Shown piece by piece: positions 9,428 to 17,497 of a stretch of DNA of 34,870 nucleotides. A program made the position numbers and the translations under genes. Positions within the stretch are counted from its first letter, which is position 1, and every line of letters starts with the position of its first letter. Origin of the DNA: an uncultured Luminiphilus sp. Its GTDB lineage: Bacteria > Pseudomonadota > Gammaproteobacteria > Pseudomonadales > Halieaceae. The stretch covers positions 1-34,870 of the forward strand of contig CALKEI010000088.1 in NCBI GenBank assembly GCA_938085095.1. Direction: 5' to 3'. The notes beneath the pieces are model-generated. The model was not told the DNA's origin. It did not search any database and saw only the letters and a list, made by a program, of their open reading frames with translations.

Positions 9428-10327
9428 ATGTTGAAATCGATACTGATGGTCTGGTTGCTGGCGCAAGATCTTGCTGTCACGCAGGTGGCATACGAGGACT
9501 ATCTCGGCTATCGGGCGGTGGATGAGGGTGTGATGTCTGCTGAGCTGGCTTTAGCGATTAATCGCCCTCAGCTCGCTGGCCGGCCGTTTGTCACATTGGT
9601 GCCGCGCTCAGGTCCGCAGGTCGGTATTCGCATTGTTCAGGGCGGGCAGTCCGGTTTTGAGCCGATGCAACGGCTAGGCTGGAGCGCGGTCGAGTTGCTG
9701 GTAAAAGACCCGATGGCGCTAAAAGAAGGTCTAGACGGCTCGGCGTTTCGGCATCTGCAAGGACCCGATTTTCTGACGGACCAGAAAAACATTCTCGCGA
9801 TGCAGGTGACCGGGCCCGATAAGGAGCTGTTTTACCTGACGCATATGATCGACCCATCGCAGTCCTTTCTTCAGCCCCAACCCAATCCTGAGCCTGTGGG
9901 CCATACCTTTATTATGGTGATGGGCAGTGCCGATATCACAGCCAGTGTGGCGTTCTGGCAGCAGCATTTTGACAACGGTGTGGTGGGGCCGATTCCATAT
10001 CGTATCGGGGTGTTGTCGGAGGCCTATGGCTTGCCGCTTGAAACCGAGCATGCGCTGGCGCTGGTCTCCATGGCGGATGGTTACGGAATCGAAATTGATC
10101 ATTACCCTGAATCGGCCAGTCCCGTGCCGGCACCAGAGGGTGAACAAGGCGGCGTCATTCTGGTGAGCCTTAGCGTGGATCCCCGCGCCTTGAAGGCGCC
10201 ACTCCCTTGGGAGCTTGCTTATCATAACCAAGACGGAGGATTGCGCGGCGGCGTTGTCAGGCTACCGTCGGGGGCGCCGATAGAGGTCGCATTTACCGAG
10301 GCTGTATTGCCAGCGTCGGCTGATTAG
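9428..10327 (+). CDS. VOC-superfamily protein, two modules, tandem relative of the preceding gene
   Basis: HTFIMVMGSADITASVAFWQQHF...; start ATG 9428, 4 nt after the previous stop. Confidence 0.65.
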   Translation: MLKSILMVWLLAQDLAVTQVAYEDYLGYRAVDEGVMSAELALAINRPQLAGRPFVTLVPRSGPQVGIRIVQGGQSGFEPMQRLGWSAVELLVKDPMALKEGLDGSAFRHLQGPDFLTDQKNILAMQVTGPDKELFYLTHMIDPSQSFLQPQPNPEPVGHTFIMVMGSADITASVAFWQQHFDNGVVGPIPYRIGVLSEAYGLPLETEHALALVSMADGYGIEIDHYPESASPVPAPEGEQGGVILVSLSVDPRALKAPLPWELAYHNQDGGLRGGVVRLPSGAPIEVAFTEAVLPASAD

Positions 10328-10339
10328 ACTTATTGTTAT

Positions 10340-10350
10340 AATGATATATC
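10340..10350. promoter_or_regulatory. Operator-like site D: AATGATATATC
   Basis: Exact AATGATATA core, upstream of the LeuC-like gene at 10402. Confidence 0.45.
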
Positions 10351-10401
10351 TATTGCACGGTCTGCCACGGGGTAGAGCCGTAGGGGATTCGCGGGTTCGC
10401 T

Positions 10402-11808
10402 GTGACAGCCACGCTATTTGACAAACTTTGGCAAGAACATGAGGTGATGACGCTTTCAGAGCGCCAATCACTCTTGTATGTCGATCGTATCTTCCTTCAC
10501 GAGCGGACAGGGAGTGCCGCACTGAACGGTTTGCTCGAGCATAACCGAGCGGTCCGTCGACGCGAGCATGCGTTCTGCACCATGGATCATATTGTCGATA
10601 CGTTGCCCGGACGGGGTGATGACACCTTGATGCCCAGTGGGCGTGATTTTATCGTCGCGACACGTGGCGCGGCCCAAGAAACCGGCATTCAACTATTTGA
10701 TATTCCCGATCCGGATCAGGGGATCGTCCATGTGATCTCGCCGGAGCTTGGGATCGCTTTGCCTGGTCTGTCGCTTATTTGTCCCGATAGCCATACCTGC
10801 ACGCTCGGCGGCCTCGGGGCGCTGGCATGGGGAGTGGGTTCCACCGAGGCAGAGCATGCGCTGGCCACCAGTACGCTTCGTGTCACAAGACCCAAGACAA
10901 TGCGCGTCACATTCGAGGGAGCCCTTCCGAACAGCGCGACGGCCAAAGACCTTATTTTGTATACGATTCGCGAGCTGTCCGGCGCTGGTGGTGCGGGCTG
11001 TGCCATTGAATTTGCTGGCCCGGCGATTCAGGCGTTGGCCGTCGAAGCGCGCCTGACGCTGTGTAATATGGCGACCGAACTGTCTGCCTTCACGGGTTTG
11101 ATCGCGCCTGACCAAAAGGTGTTCGATTACTGCAACGGTCGTCCTTATGCGCCCCGGGGTGACGTTTGGGATCAGGCCAATGCGCACTGGCACGGATTGC
11201 ACAGTGACGAGGGCGCCCGGTTTGATCGCGAACACGTTTTGGACATCCGGGCACTCAAACCCCAGCTCAGTTGGGGCACCAGTCCGCAACACGCTATCGA
11301 TTGGGATGGCGTCGTGCCTCACGTGATTGACGCGCCGGATGACGCCACAGCAGTGGCCTGGCAGCGCGCACAGGATTACATGGGGGTGAGTGGGGGCAGT
11401 CAGTTGTCGGATTACTCTGTTGACGCGGCTTTTATTGGTTCCTGCACCAACAGCCGACTGTCTGATTTACGGCTTGCCGCAGAGTATCTCGCGCGCACAG
11501 GTCACCGCGTGGCCAATAATGTGAAAGCCTTATGCGTCCCCGGGAGCGGACAAGTGAAGCGTGCCGCGGAAGCAGAGGGTCTTGATGAGATTTTCCGCAG
11601 TGCCGGTTTTGAGTGGCGCGAGCCAGGCTGCTCCATGTGCTTTTTTGCGGGGGGTGAGAGCTTCGGGGATGGGGTGCGCGTTGCCTCAACTACGAACCGT
11701 AATTTCGAGGGCCGGCAGGGGCTGGGCGTGCGCACGCACATTGCCAGTCCGCTGACCGTCGTCGCGAGCGCCTGTGCGGGCCATTTGGTCGCGGACATTT
11801 CAGCATGA
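10402..11808 (+). CDS. Aconitase/isopropylmalate isomerase family large subunit (LeuC-like hydratase)
   Basis: DSHTCTLGGLGALAWGVGSTEAEHALATSTL, IGSCTNSRLSDL, PGCSMC and ASTTNRNFEGRQG ([4Fe-4S] Cys set). GTG start. Confidence 0.92.
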   Translation: MTATLFDKLWQEHEVMTLSERQSLLYVDRIFLHERTGSAALNGLLEHNRAVRRREHAFCTMDHIVDTLPGRGDDTLMPSGRDFIVATRGAAQETGIQLFDIPDPDQGIVHVISPELGIALPGLSLICPDSHTCTLGGLGALAWGVGSTEAEHALATSTLRVTRPKTMRVTFEGALPNSATAKDLILYTIRELSGAGGAGCAIEFAGPAIQALAVEARLTLCNMATELSAFTGLIAPDQKVFDYCNGRPYAPRGDVWDQANAHWHGLHSDEGARFDREHVLDIRALKPQLSWGTSPQHAIDWDGVVPHVIDAPDDATAVAWQRAQDYMGVSGGSQLSDYSVDAAFIGSCTNSRLSDLRLAAEYLARTGHRVANNVKALCVPGSGQVKRAAEAEGLDEIFRSAGFEWREPGCSMCFFAGGESFGDGVRVASTTNRNFEGRQGLGVRTHIASPLTVVASACAGHLVADISA

Positions 11809-12437
11809 CGCCTTTCAAGCAGCACACAGGCATCACCGCACCGTTAGTGCGCGATAACATTAATACCGATACGATCATTCCCTCTCGCGAAATGCGAAGC
11901 GTGTCTAGGTCGGGGCTTTCGGAAGGGCTGTTTGCGCCCTGGCGGTACCACGATCCGAATGCGCGCACCCTGAACTCGGCATTTGTGCTGAATGAGGCCG
12001 CTTTCTCCGGCGCCTCAATCCTCCTGACCGGCGCCAATTTTGGCTGTGGGTCCTCCCGTGAGCACGCGGTATGGGCGCTGCTGGAGAGTGGCTTTCGGGT
12101 CATTATTGCAACCTCTTTTGCTACGATTTTTCGCAACAACGCGCTCCGCAATGGGTTGCTGACCATCGAGCTTCACCCCGACCGGATTGAGCAGCTTGCA
12201 GAATGGGTAAGTAGCGATCCACAGGCACATACGCTGGGTGTGGATCTTGAGGCCTGCACGATCAGGCACGATCTGCAGCGTGATGCGGAGACTTTCTCGG
12301 TTGACCCGAGCGCGCGCGATATGTTGCTGCAGGGGCTTGATGAAATCGGACTGACCGAGCAATCTTTAGATGATATTGCCGCTTTCGAGAAAAGGGATCA
12401 GGCGCGTCGGCCTTGGGTGTATCTCGGCACTGATTAG
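11805..12437 (+). CDS. Isopropylmalate isomerase family small subunit (LeuD-like)
   Basis: LVRDNINTDTIIPSREM, ILLTGANFGCGSSREHAVWAL and FATIFRNNALRNGLL. Coupled to the upstream gene by ATGA overlap. Confidence 0.93.
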   Translation: MTPFKQHTGITAPLVRDNINTDTIIPSREMRSVSRSGLSEGLFAPWRYHDPNARTLNSAFVLNEAAFSGASILLTGANFGCGSSREHAVWALLESGFRVIIATSFATIFRNNALRNGLLTIELHPDRIEQLAEWVSSDPQAHTLGVDLEACTIRHDLQRDAETFSVDPSARDMLLQGLDEIGLTEQSLDDIAAFEKRDQARRPWVYLGTD

Positions 12438-13648
12438 GCGCTCAATACGCCTTCTTGGGTGAGATGGGCAATGGCCTCTTCATCCAGTCCGAGCTCTATC
12501 AATACCTCGCGATTATGCGCTCCTGCCTCGGGCAGATCACGATGCAGAGGAGGTTTATGGCTTCCAAACTCCACCGGCAAACGCGGCAGAGTCGTCTCTT
12601 CTCCCGCGCGATCACCCTCAGTCAGATGCACCGGTAACAATCCGCCCGACGCGGTCAAATGAGGATCATCAAACAGGTCCCCGGGGGTATTGATCGGCGA
12701 GAAAGGCAGGCCTGCGCGCGCTAATCGTTCACTCAAGGTGGCCAGTGTCATGGGCGCAAATAACGCTTTTATGGCGGGAAGCAGTGTTTCTCGTGCGGCA
12801 ACGCGATCGGCGTTGTGGGCGAGGGTGCTGTCCGACGCCCAGTCAGCCAGGCTAAATTCTTCGCAGAAGCGTTGCCATAGCGTGTCACTGACGATCCCCA
12901 CAAACAGCCTCTCGCCCGAGTCCAGTTCGAAAATGTCATAAACCGCCCATGCGGATTGCCGCACTGACATGGGTGGTGGCGGCTCACCGCTCACCGCTTG
13001 CTGCGCCATGTGCTGGCCAACGAGAAACGCGGTGGTTTCAAACAGGGCGCTCGTGACATGACTGCCCTCCCCGGTTTCCCGGCGACGATGCAGCGCGGAG
13101 AGGATGGCAATCACACCAAACATGCCGCCGGTGATATCAATGACTGAAGAACCGGCACGTAAGGGCCGTTCCGGGAGCCCGGTCATATAGGCCAGACCGC
13201 CCATCATCTGGGTGACTTCGTCGAGCGCGACGCGGTTCTCGTAGGGGCCTGATAGAAATCCTTTGAGCGAGCAATAAATGAGGCTGGGATGGTTGGCCTT
13301 GAGCGAATCGTAGTCGAGTCCCAGGTTCGCCATCGTGCCCGTGCGGAAGTTCTCCAGGACAATGTCAGCCGACTGGATTAGCTGCAGTGCGACCTCGCGG
13401 CCCTTTGGGTTTTTTAGGTCGAGGGCGATCGATCGCTTGTTTCGGTTGTACATTGGAAAGTACCCGGCGCCAGAGCCTTTCAGGCGCCGCGTATTGTCAC
13501 CTTTCAGTGGTTCGACTTTGATCACATCGGCACCGAGGTCACCTAAAATGACACCTGCGGTGGGGCCCATAACCATGTGGGTGAATTCAACAACTCTAAT
13601 TCCTCGCAGCGGAGCTGCTTGCTCCTCTGCCCCCGGGCGCCCCGTCAT
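12434..13648 (-). CDS. CaiB/BaiF (class III) CoA-transferase
   Basis: LRGIRVVEFTHMVMGPTAGVILGDLGADVIKVEPLKGDNTRR, NRNKRSIALDLKNPKGREVALQLIQSADIVLENFRTG. Confidence 0.95.
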   Translation of the reverse strand: MTGRPGAEEQAAPLRGIRVVEFTHMVMGPTAGVILGDLGADVIKVEPLKGDNTRRLKGSGAGYFPMYNRNKRSIALDLKNPKGREVALQLIQSADIVLENFRTGTMANLGLDYDSLKANHPSLIYCSLKGFLSGPYENRVALDEVTQMMGGLAYMTGLPERPLRAGSSVIDITGGMFGVIAILSALHRRRETGEGSHVTSALFETTAFLVGQHMAQQAVSGEPPPPMSVRQSAWAVYDIFELDSGERLFVGIVSDTLWQRFCEEFSLADWASDSTLAHNADRVAARETLLPAIKALFAPMTLATLSERLARAGLPFSPINTPGDLFDDPHLTASGGLLPVHLTEGDRAGEETTLPRLPVEFGSHKPPLHRDLPEAGAHNREVLIELGLDEEAIAHLTQEGVLSA

Positions 13649-13672
13649 TACTGCCTCTCCAGATGATTTGTT

Positions 13673-13688
13673 ATGATGTTATATCATT
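13673..13688. promoter_or_regulatory. Operator-like site E: ATGAT-gttat-ATCATT
   Basis: Reverse complement contains AATGATATA; in the 67-bp divergent gap 13649-13715. Confidence 0.5.
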
Positions 13689-13715
13689 AAGCTCTTTACA
13701 GTAGCAAAGTAGAAC

Positions 13716-14723
13716 ATGACAACAACCGTGGACAATCTCGCCGTCATCCTTCAACAACGCCCTGAAGGTTTGCCCAACCTCGATGACTTCGCTCTGGAGA
13801 GTCGGCCGTTGGGCTCCCGCACCGCGGGACAGGTGCGATGCGAGACCCTTTATCTGTCACTGGATCCTTACATGCGGTCGGTGATCGCCGGCAATCATCT
13901 CGGTCACGGGATCGACCCCGGTGACGTGATTCCCGGCGAGGTGGTCGCCCGTGTGTCGGAGAGTGACGATTCGAATTGGCCGGTTGGGACCGCGGTGCGT
14001 TGCCACGGCGGTTGGCAACAAGTGAGCGATCACGCTCCGGAGGCGCTGTCTCGTGTTCCGACAGGTCTTACCCGTCCTTCTCTGGCACTTTCGATTCTCG
14101 GCATGCCTGGATTGACGGCTTGGGCCGGTATGGTGGATCTGGCCAAAGTCGGTGAAGGTGATGTGGTGGTGATACCGGCCGCGGTAGGGGGCGTCGGTGC
14201 CATGGCGGCACAGCTGTCAAAGCGCGCGGGCGCTACCACCATCGCGATTACCAGTGGCAGCGAGAAGTGTCGTATTGCCCTTGAAGAACTGGGATACGAT
14301 CACTGCATTGACCGCAATGAGGAGGATCTGGCGGGCGCGCTGTCAACGATCGCACCACAAGGTGTCTCGGTTTACTTTGACCTCGTAGGTGACCCGATAT
14401 TAACGACCGTGGCACAGCAGCTGTCCATCGGTGGCCGAGTGGTCCTGTGTGGCCTGATCAAGGATTACAATGGTGATCACAAAACCACGGGGCCGCACCC
14501 CGGTTTATGGATTACCAAGCGCGCCACCGTGAGCGGTCTGGTGGTTTACGACTACGAGCCTCAGCGAGGCGCATTCGAAGACGAATTTGTGCCCCTTGCC
14601 GAAGCCGGGAAGCTGGTGGGGAATGAAGAGATGCACAATGGGCTTGAGGCCGCCCCCGAGGCGTTCTGCCAATTGATGCGGGGACTGAACCACGGCAAGG
14701 TGGTTGTGCGCGTCGGTGAGTAA
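13716..14723 (+). CDS. NADP-dependent medium-chain oxidoreductase (MDR, CurA/leukotriene-B4 reductase-like)
   Basis: LYLSLDPYMRSVIAG, GDVIPGEVVARV, VIPAAVGGVGAMAAQLSKRAGATTIAITSGSEKC and YFDLVGDPILTTV. Confidence 0.9.
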   Translation: MTTTVDNLAVILQQRPEGLPNLDDFALESRPLGSRTAGQVRCETLYLSLDPYMRSVIAGNHLGHGIDPGDVIPGEVVARVSESDDSNWPVGTAVRCHGGWQQVSDHAPEALSRVPTGLTRPSLALSILGMPGLTAWAGMVDLAKVGEGDVVVIPAAVGGVGAMAAQLSKRAGATTIAITSGSEKCRIALEELGYDHCIDRNEEDLAGALSTIAPQGVSVYFDLVGDPILTTVAQQLSIGGRVVLCGLIKDYNGDHKTTGPHPGLWITKRATVSGLVVYDYEPQRGAFEDEFVPLAEAGKLVGNEEMHNGLEAAPEAFCQLMRGLNHGKVVVRVGE

Positions 14724-14733
14724 AGGAAGCCCC

Positions 14734-15675
14734 ATGAAGCAGATCACGATTAGCGAAGTCGGCCCCAGAGACGGGCTGCAAAGCGTCGATACCATTTTGT
14801 CTACCGAGGGGAAGCTCACCTGGATCGAGGCAGAATATGGAGCAGGTGTTCGGGAAATCGAGGTGGGTTCGTTTGTTTCTCAAACCTTACTGCCACAGAT
14901 GGCTGATACCGCGGCAGTGGTGAAGGGCGCGCGCCGGCACACCGATTTGGTCATTGCAGTGCTCGTGCCAAATGTTCGCGGATGTGAAGCCGCTCTCGAG
15001 GCGGGTGCGCATAAAATCTCGATACCGCTCTCCCTGAGTGAAACTCATAGCCTGAAAAACGTGCGCCGCGACCATGCCCAGATGCTAGAGGAGATCGCTG
15101 CGTGCCAGGCGCTAGTGAGTCAGGTGCCTGAGGCGGACCGCCCCTGCTTTGAAGTCGGTTTAGCGACCGCATTTGGCTGCACGATTGAGGGAGCGGTGGA
15201 CGAAGCTTTTGTGATTGATATGGCGGCTCGAGTGCTGGAAATGGGGGTCGCTGAGGTCGGTTTGTCAGACACCACCGGGATGGGAAATCCGGCTCAATTG
15301 GAGCGCTTGGTGACGGGCATTTGGCAGCGTTGCGGGGAGTCTCGTCTTACCGGCGTGCATTTGCACAACACCCGTGGTCAGGGTCTGGCTAATGCCTTGC
15401 GGGCGGTCGAGCTGGGTATTACTACCCTCGACAGCTCCCTGGGCGGCCTGGGCGGCTGCCCCTTTGCTCCGGGCGCCAGTGGCAATATTGTGACCGAAGA
15501 TCTGGTCTTTATGCTCGCGTCTATGGGGTATTCAACCGGTATTGATCTAGAGGCGTTACTCGCGGTGCGCCATCAGGTGGCGGCGCTTTTGCCAGAAGAG
15601 GAATGGTTTGGTTTCACCGCCTCGGCGGGGCTGCCCAAACACTTTGAAAAGATGCCTATGCGGGAAGCCAGTTGA
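14734..15675 (+). CDS. Hydroxymethylglutaryl-CoA lyase family (DRE-TIM) enzyme
   Basis: ISEVGPRDGLQS, VGLSDTTGMGNPAQLERLV, GVHLHNTRGQGLAN and GGLGGCPFAPGASGNIVTEDLV. Start at 14734 after AAGGAAG. Confidence 0.93.
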   Translation: MKQITISEVGPRDGLQSVDTILSTEGKLTWIEAEYGAGVREIEVGSFVSQTLLPQMADTAAVVKGARRHTDLVIAVLVPNVRGCEAALEAGAHKISIPLSLSETHSLKNVRRDHAQMLEEIAACQALVSQVPEADRPCFEVGLATAFGCTIEGAVDEAFVIDMAARVLEMGVAEVGLSDTTGMGNPAQLERLVTGIWQRCGESRLTGVHLHNTRGQGLANALRAVELGITTLDSSLGGLGGCPFAPGASGNIVTEDLVFMLASMGYSTGIDLEALLAVRHQVAALLPEEEWFGFTASAGLPKHFEKMPMREAS

Positions 15676-15676
15676 G

Positions 15677-17122
15677 ATGACGGCGTCGATGTTACCGGTT
15701 CGTAATCCGCGAACCGGTGAATATGATTACGAGATTCCGGTCACTTCGGCCGATGACATTAATTCGATTACTGCCGACTTGCGCGCGGCGCAAATGCAGT
15801 GGTCAACCCTTGGCGCGGAGGGGCGCGCCGAAGTCCTCAACCGTTTTGCCGATTCAATGACGACCGAGATGGGGCCCCTTGCGCAGGCGCTGTCAGCGGA
15901 TACCGGTCGCACCACATTTGCACAGTTTGAGGCGATGAAATCGGTTGAGCTGATTCGCATGTGGGCGGAACGCGCTGGCCCTATTCTGCAAGACCTGGCG
16001 GGCTCAGGTCAGTCGGGACAGGTCCCCGCGGTGCACTATCAGCACCGCTTGATTCCTTACCCAGTGGTCGCGGTGATCAGCCCCTGGAACGTTCCTTTAT
16101 TGCTCGCCATGATCGACAGCCTGGCGGCACTGGCCGCAGGATGTGCGGTCTTGCTGAAGCCCTCAGAGGTGACGCCGCGATTTGTTGCGCCGCTGCAGCG
16201 CGCGCTTGATGCAGTTCCCGAGCTTGCGGCGGTGCTGCACATCGTGACGGGCGGACCGGACACGGGTAAGGCGATGATCGAAGAGGTGGACGCGGTCTGT
16301 TTTACTGGCAGCGTGAAGACAGGACGGCAAGTGAGCCAGCAAGCTGCAGCGTGCTTTATTCCCGCGTTTTTGGAGCTGGGAGGCAAGGACCCTGCCGTTA
16401 TTTTGCCCGACGCAGATGTGCCTCTGGCAGCCCGCGCGATTATCCGCAGCGCGATTGGTATGACGGGTCAGGCTTGTCAGTCGCTGGAGCGAGTTTACTG
16501 TCACGAGAGTATTTCAGAGACAGTAACCGAAGAGCTCCTCAGGCAGCTAAGCGAGCTCTCGCTCACCTGTTCTGAAGATGGCGCCGGCGACATTGCGCCG
16601 CTGATTTTTGAGCGGCAGGTGAACATTATTCAAGCTCAGGTCGACGACGCACTGGCCAAGGGCGCGACCTGCCTGCTGGGCGGTGAGCCCGTTCGAGCTG
16701 GCGGGGTCTGGTATCCACCGACGCTGCTGACCAACGTGAATCACACTATGTTGATCATGCAAGAGGAGACTTTTGGTCCCGTGATTCCGGTCGTAGCGTT
16801 CAGTGATGCTGACGAAGCTGTGGCGCTGGCGAATGACTCGAAGTTTGGCCTCTCAGCAGCGGTGTTCTCGACAGATTCCCGCGCCGCTATTGCCGTAGCG
16901 GAACGATTGCAGGTGGGCGCAATCAGCATTAATGACGCGTCGCTGACGGGTATTGTTAACGACGTTGAAAAGAACAGTTTCCGCTTCTCGGGCATGGGGG
17001 GGTCGCGCATGGGCCCTGCCGGGCTGATCCGTTTTGTGCGCAAGCGCGCACTGCTCATACAGACTGATGAGCCTGCTCGGGTGCAGCTATTTTCAGATAC
17101 AGCACTCTCAAATACACCATAG
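15677..17122 (+). CDS. Aldehyde dehydrogenase superfamily
   Basis: VVAVISPWNVPLLLAM, CFTGSVKTGRQVSQ, FLELGGKDPAVIL and GQACQSLERVY (catalytic Cys). Confidence 0.95.
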   Translation: MTASMLPVRNPRTGEYDYEIPVTSADDINSITADLRAAQMQWSTLGAEGRAEVLNRFADSMTTEMGPLAQALSADTGRTTFAQFEAMKSVELIRMWAERAGPILQDLAGSGQSGQVPAVHYQHRLIPYPVVAVISPWNVPLLLAMIDSLAALAAGCAVLLKPSEVTPRFVAPLQRALDAVPELAAVLHIVTGGPDTGKAMIEEVDAVCFTGSVKTGRQVSQQAAACFIPAFLELGGKDPAVILPDADVPLAARAIIRSAIGMTGQACQSLERVYCHESISETVTEELLRQLSELSLTCSEDGAGDIAPLIFERQVNIIQAQVDDALAKGATCLLGGEPVRAGGVWYPPTLLTNVNHTMLIMQEETFGPVIPVVAFSDADEAVALANDSKFGLSAAVFSTDSRAAIAVAERLQVGAISINDASLTGIVNDVEKNSFRFSGMGGSRMGPAGLIRFVRKRALLIQTDEPARVQLFSDTALSNTP

Positions 17123-17133
17123 GAGATAGCGTC

Positions 17134-17421
17134 ATGACGATGGTATGGGTCGATCTTAAGCCGGGGGAAGAGGGCTGCCAGCCTATTCTCGATTTTCTCA
17201 GCGGCATCTTGCCGGACACGCGGAGCTTCGACGGGTGCCAGGATTTAAAGGTCTATATAGAAGGCGACGGTGAAGGCATTGTCTTTATCGAGTATTGGGA
17301 CAGTGCTGAGCATTATCAGCGTTACCTGAGCTGGCGAACAGAAACTGGTGTGTTGAATCAGCTCGTCGACATGCTGGCAGCGCCGCCGGTTATTCGCATC
17401 GCCGAGGATTCAGGTATCTGA
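17134..17421 (+). CDS. Small antibiotic-biosynthesis-monooxygenase-like (ABM) protein
   Basis: 95 aa; DTRSFDGCQDLKVYIEGDGEGIVFIEYWDSAEHYQRYLSWR pattern of dimeric alpha+beta barrel proteins. Confidence 0.7.
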   Translation: MTMVWVDLKPGEEGCQPILDFLSGILPDTRSFDGCQDLKVYIEGDGEGIVFIEYWDSAEHYQRYLSWRTETGVLNQLVDMLAAPPVIRIAEDSGI

Positions 17422-17422
17422 T

Positions 17423-17445
17423 ACAAAACCTCGCCGAATGGCGAG
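17423..17445 (-). terminator. Intrinsic-terminator-like hairpin for the minus-strand acyl-CoA dehydrogenase operon
   Basis: On minus strand CTCGCC-attc-GGCGAG followed by GTTTTGTAT, about 50 nt past the stop at 17498. Confidence 0.5.
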
Positions 17446-17497
17446 CGGCACGGTGCTGATCATTGGCGCGTGGGTGGGCTTGCGTATTGCTTGATGA

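Noticed and set aside
8536-9480. 314-aa minus-strand ORF
   Set aside because: Antisense to the VOC gene 8482..9423; composition looks like a GC-rich shadow frame with no recognisable motif.
10693-11322. 209-aa minus-strand ORF
   Set aside because: Entirely antisense to the well-supported LeuC-like gene.
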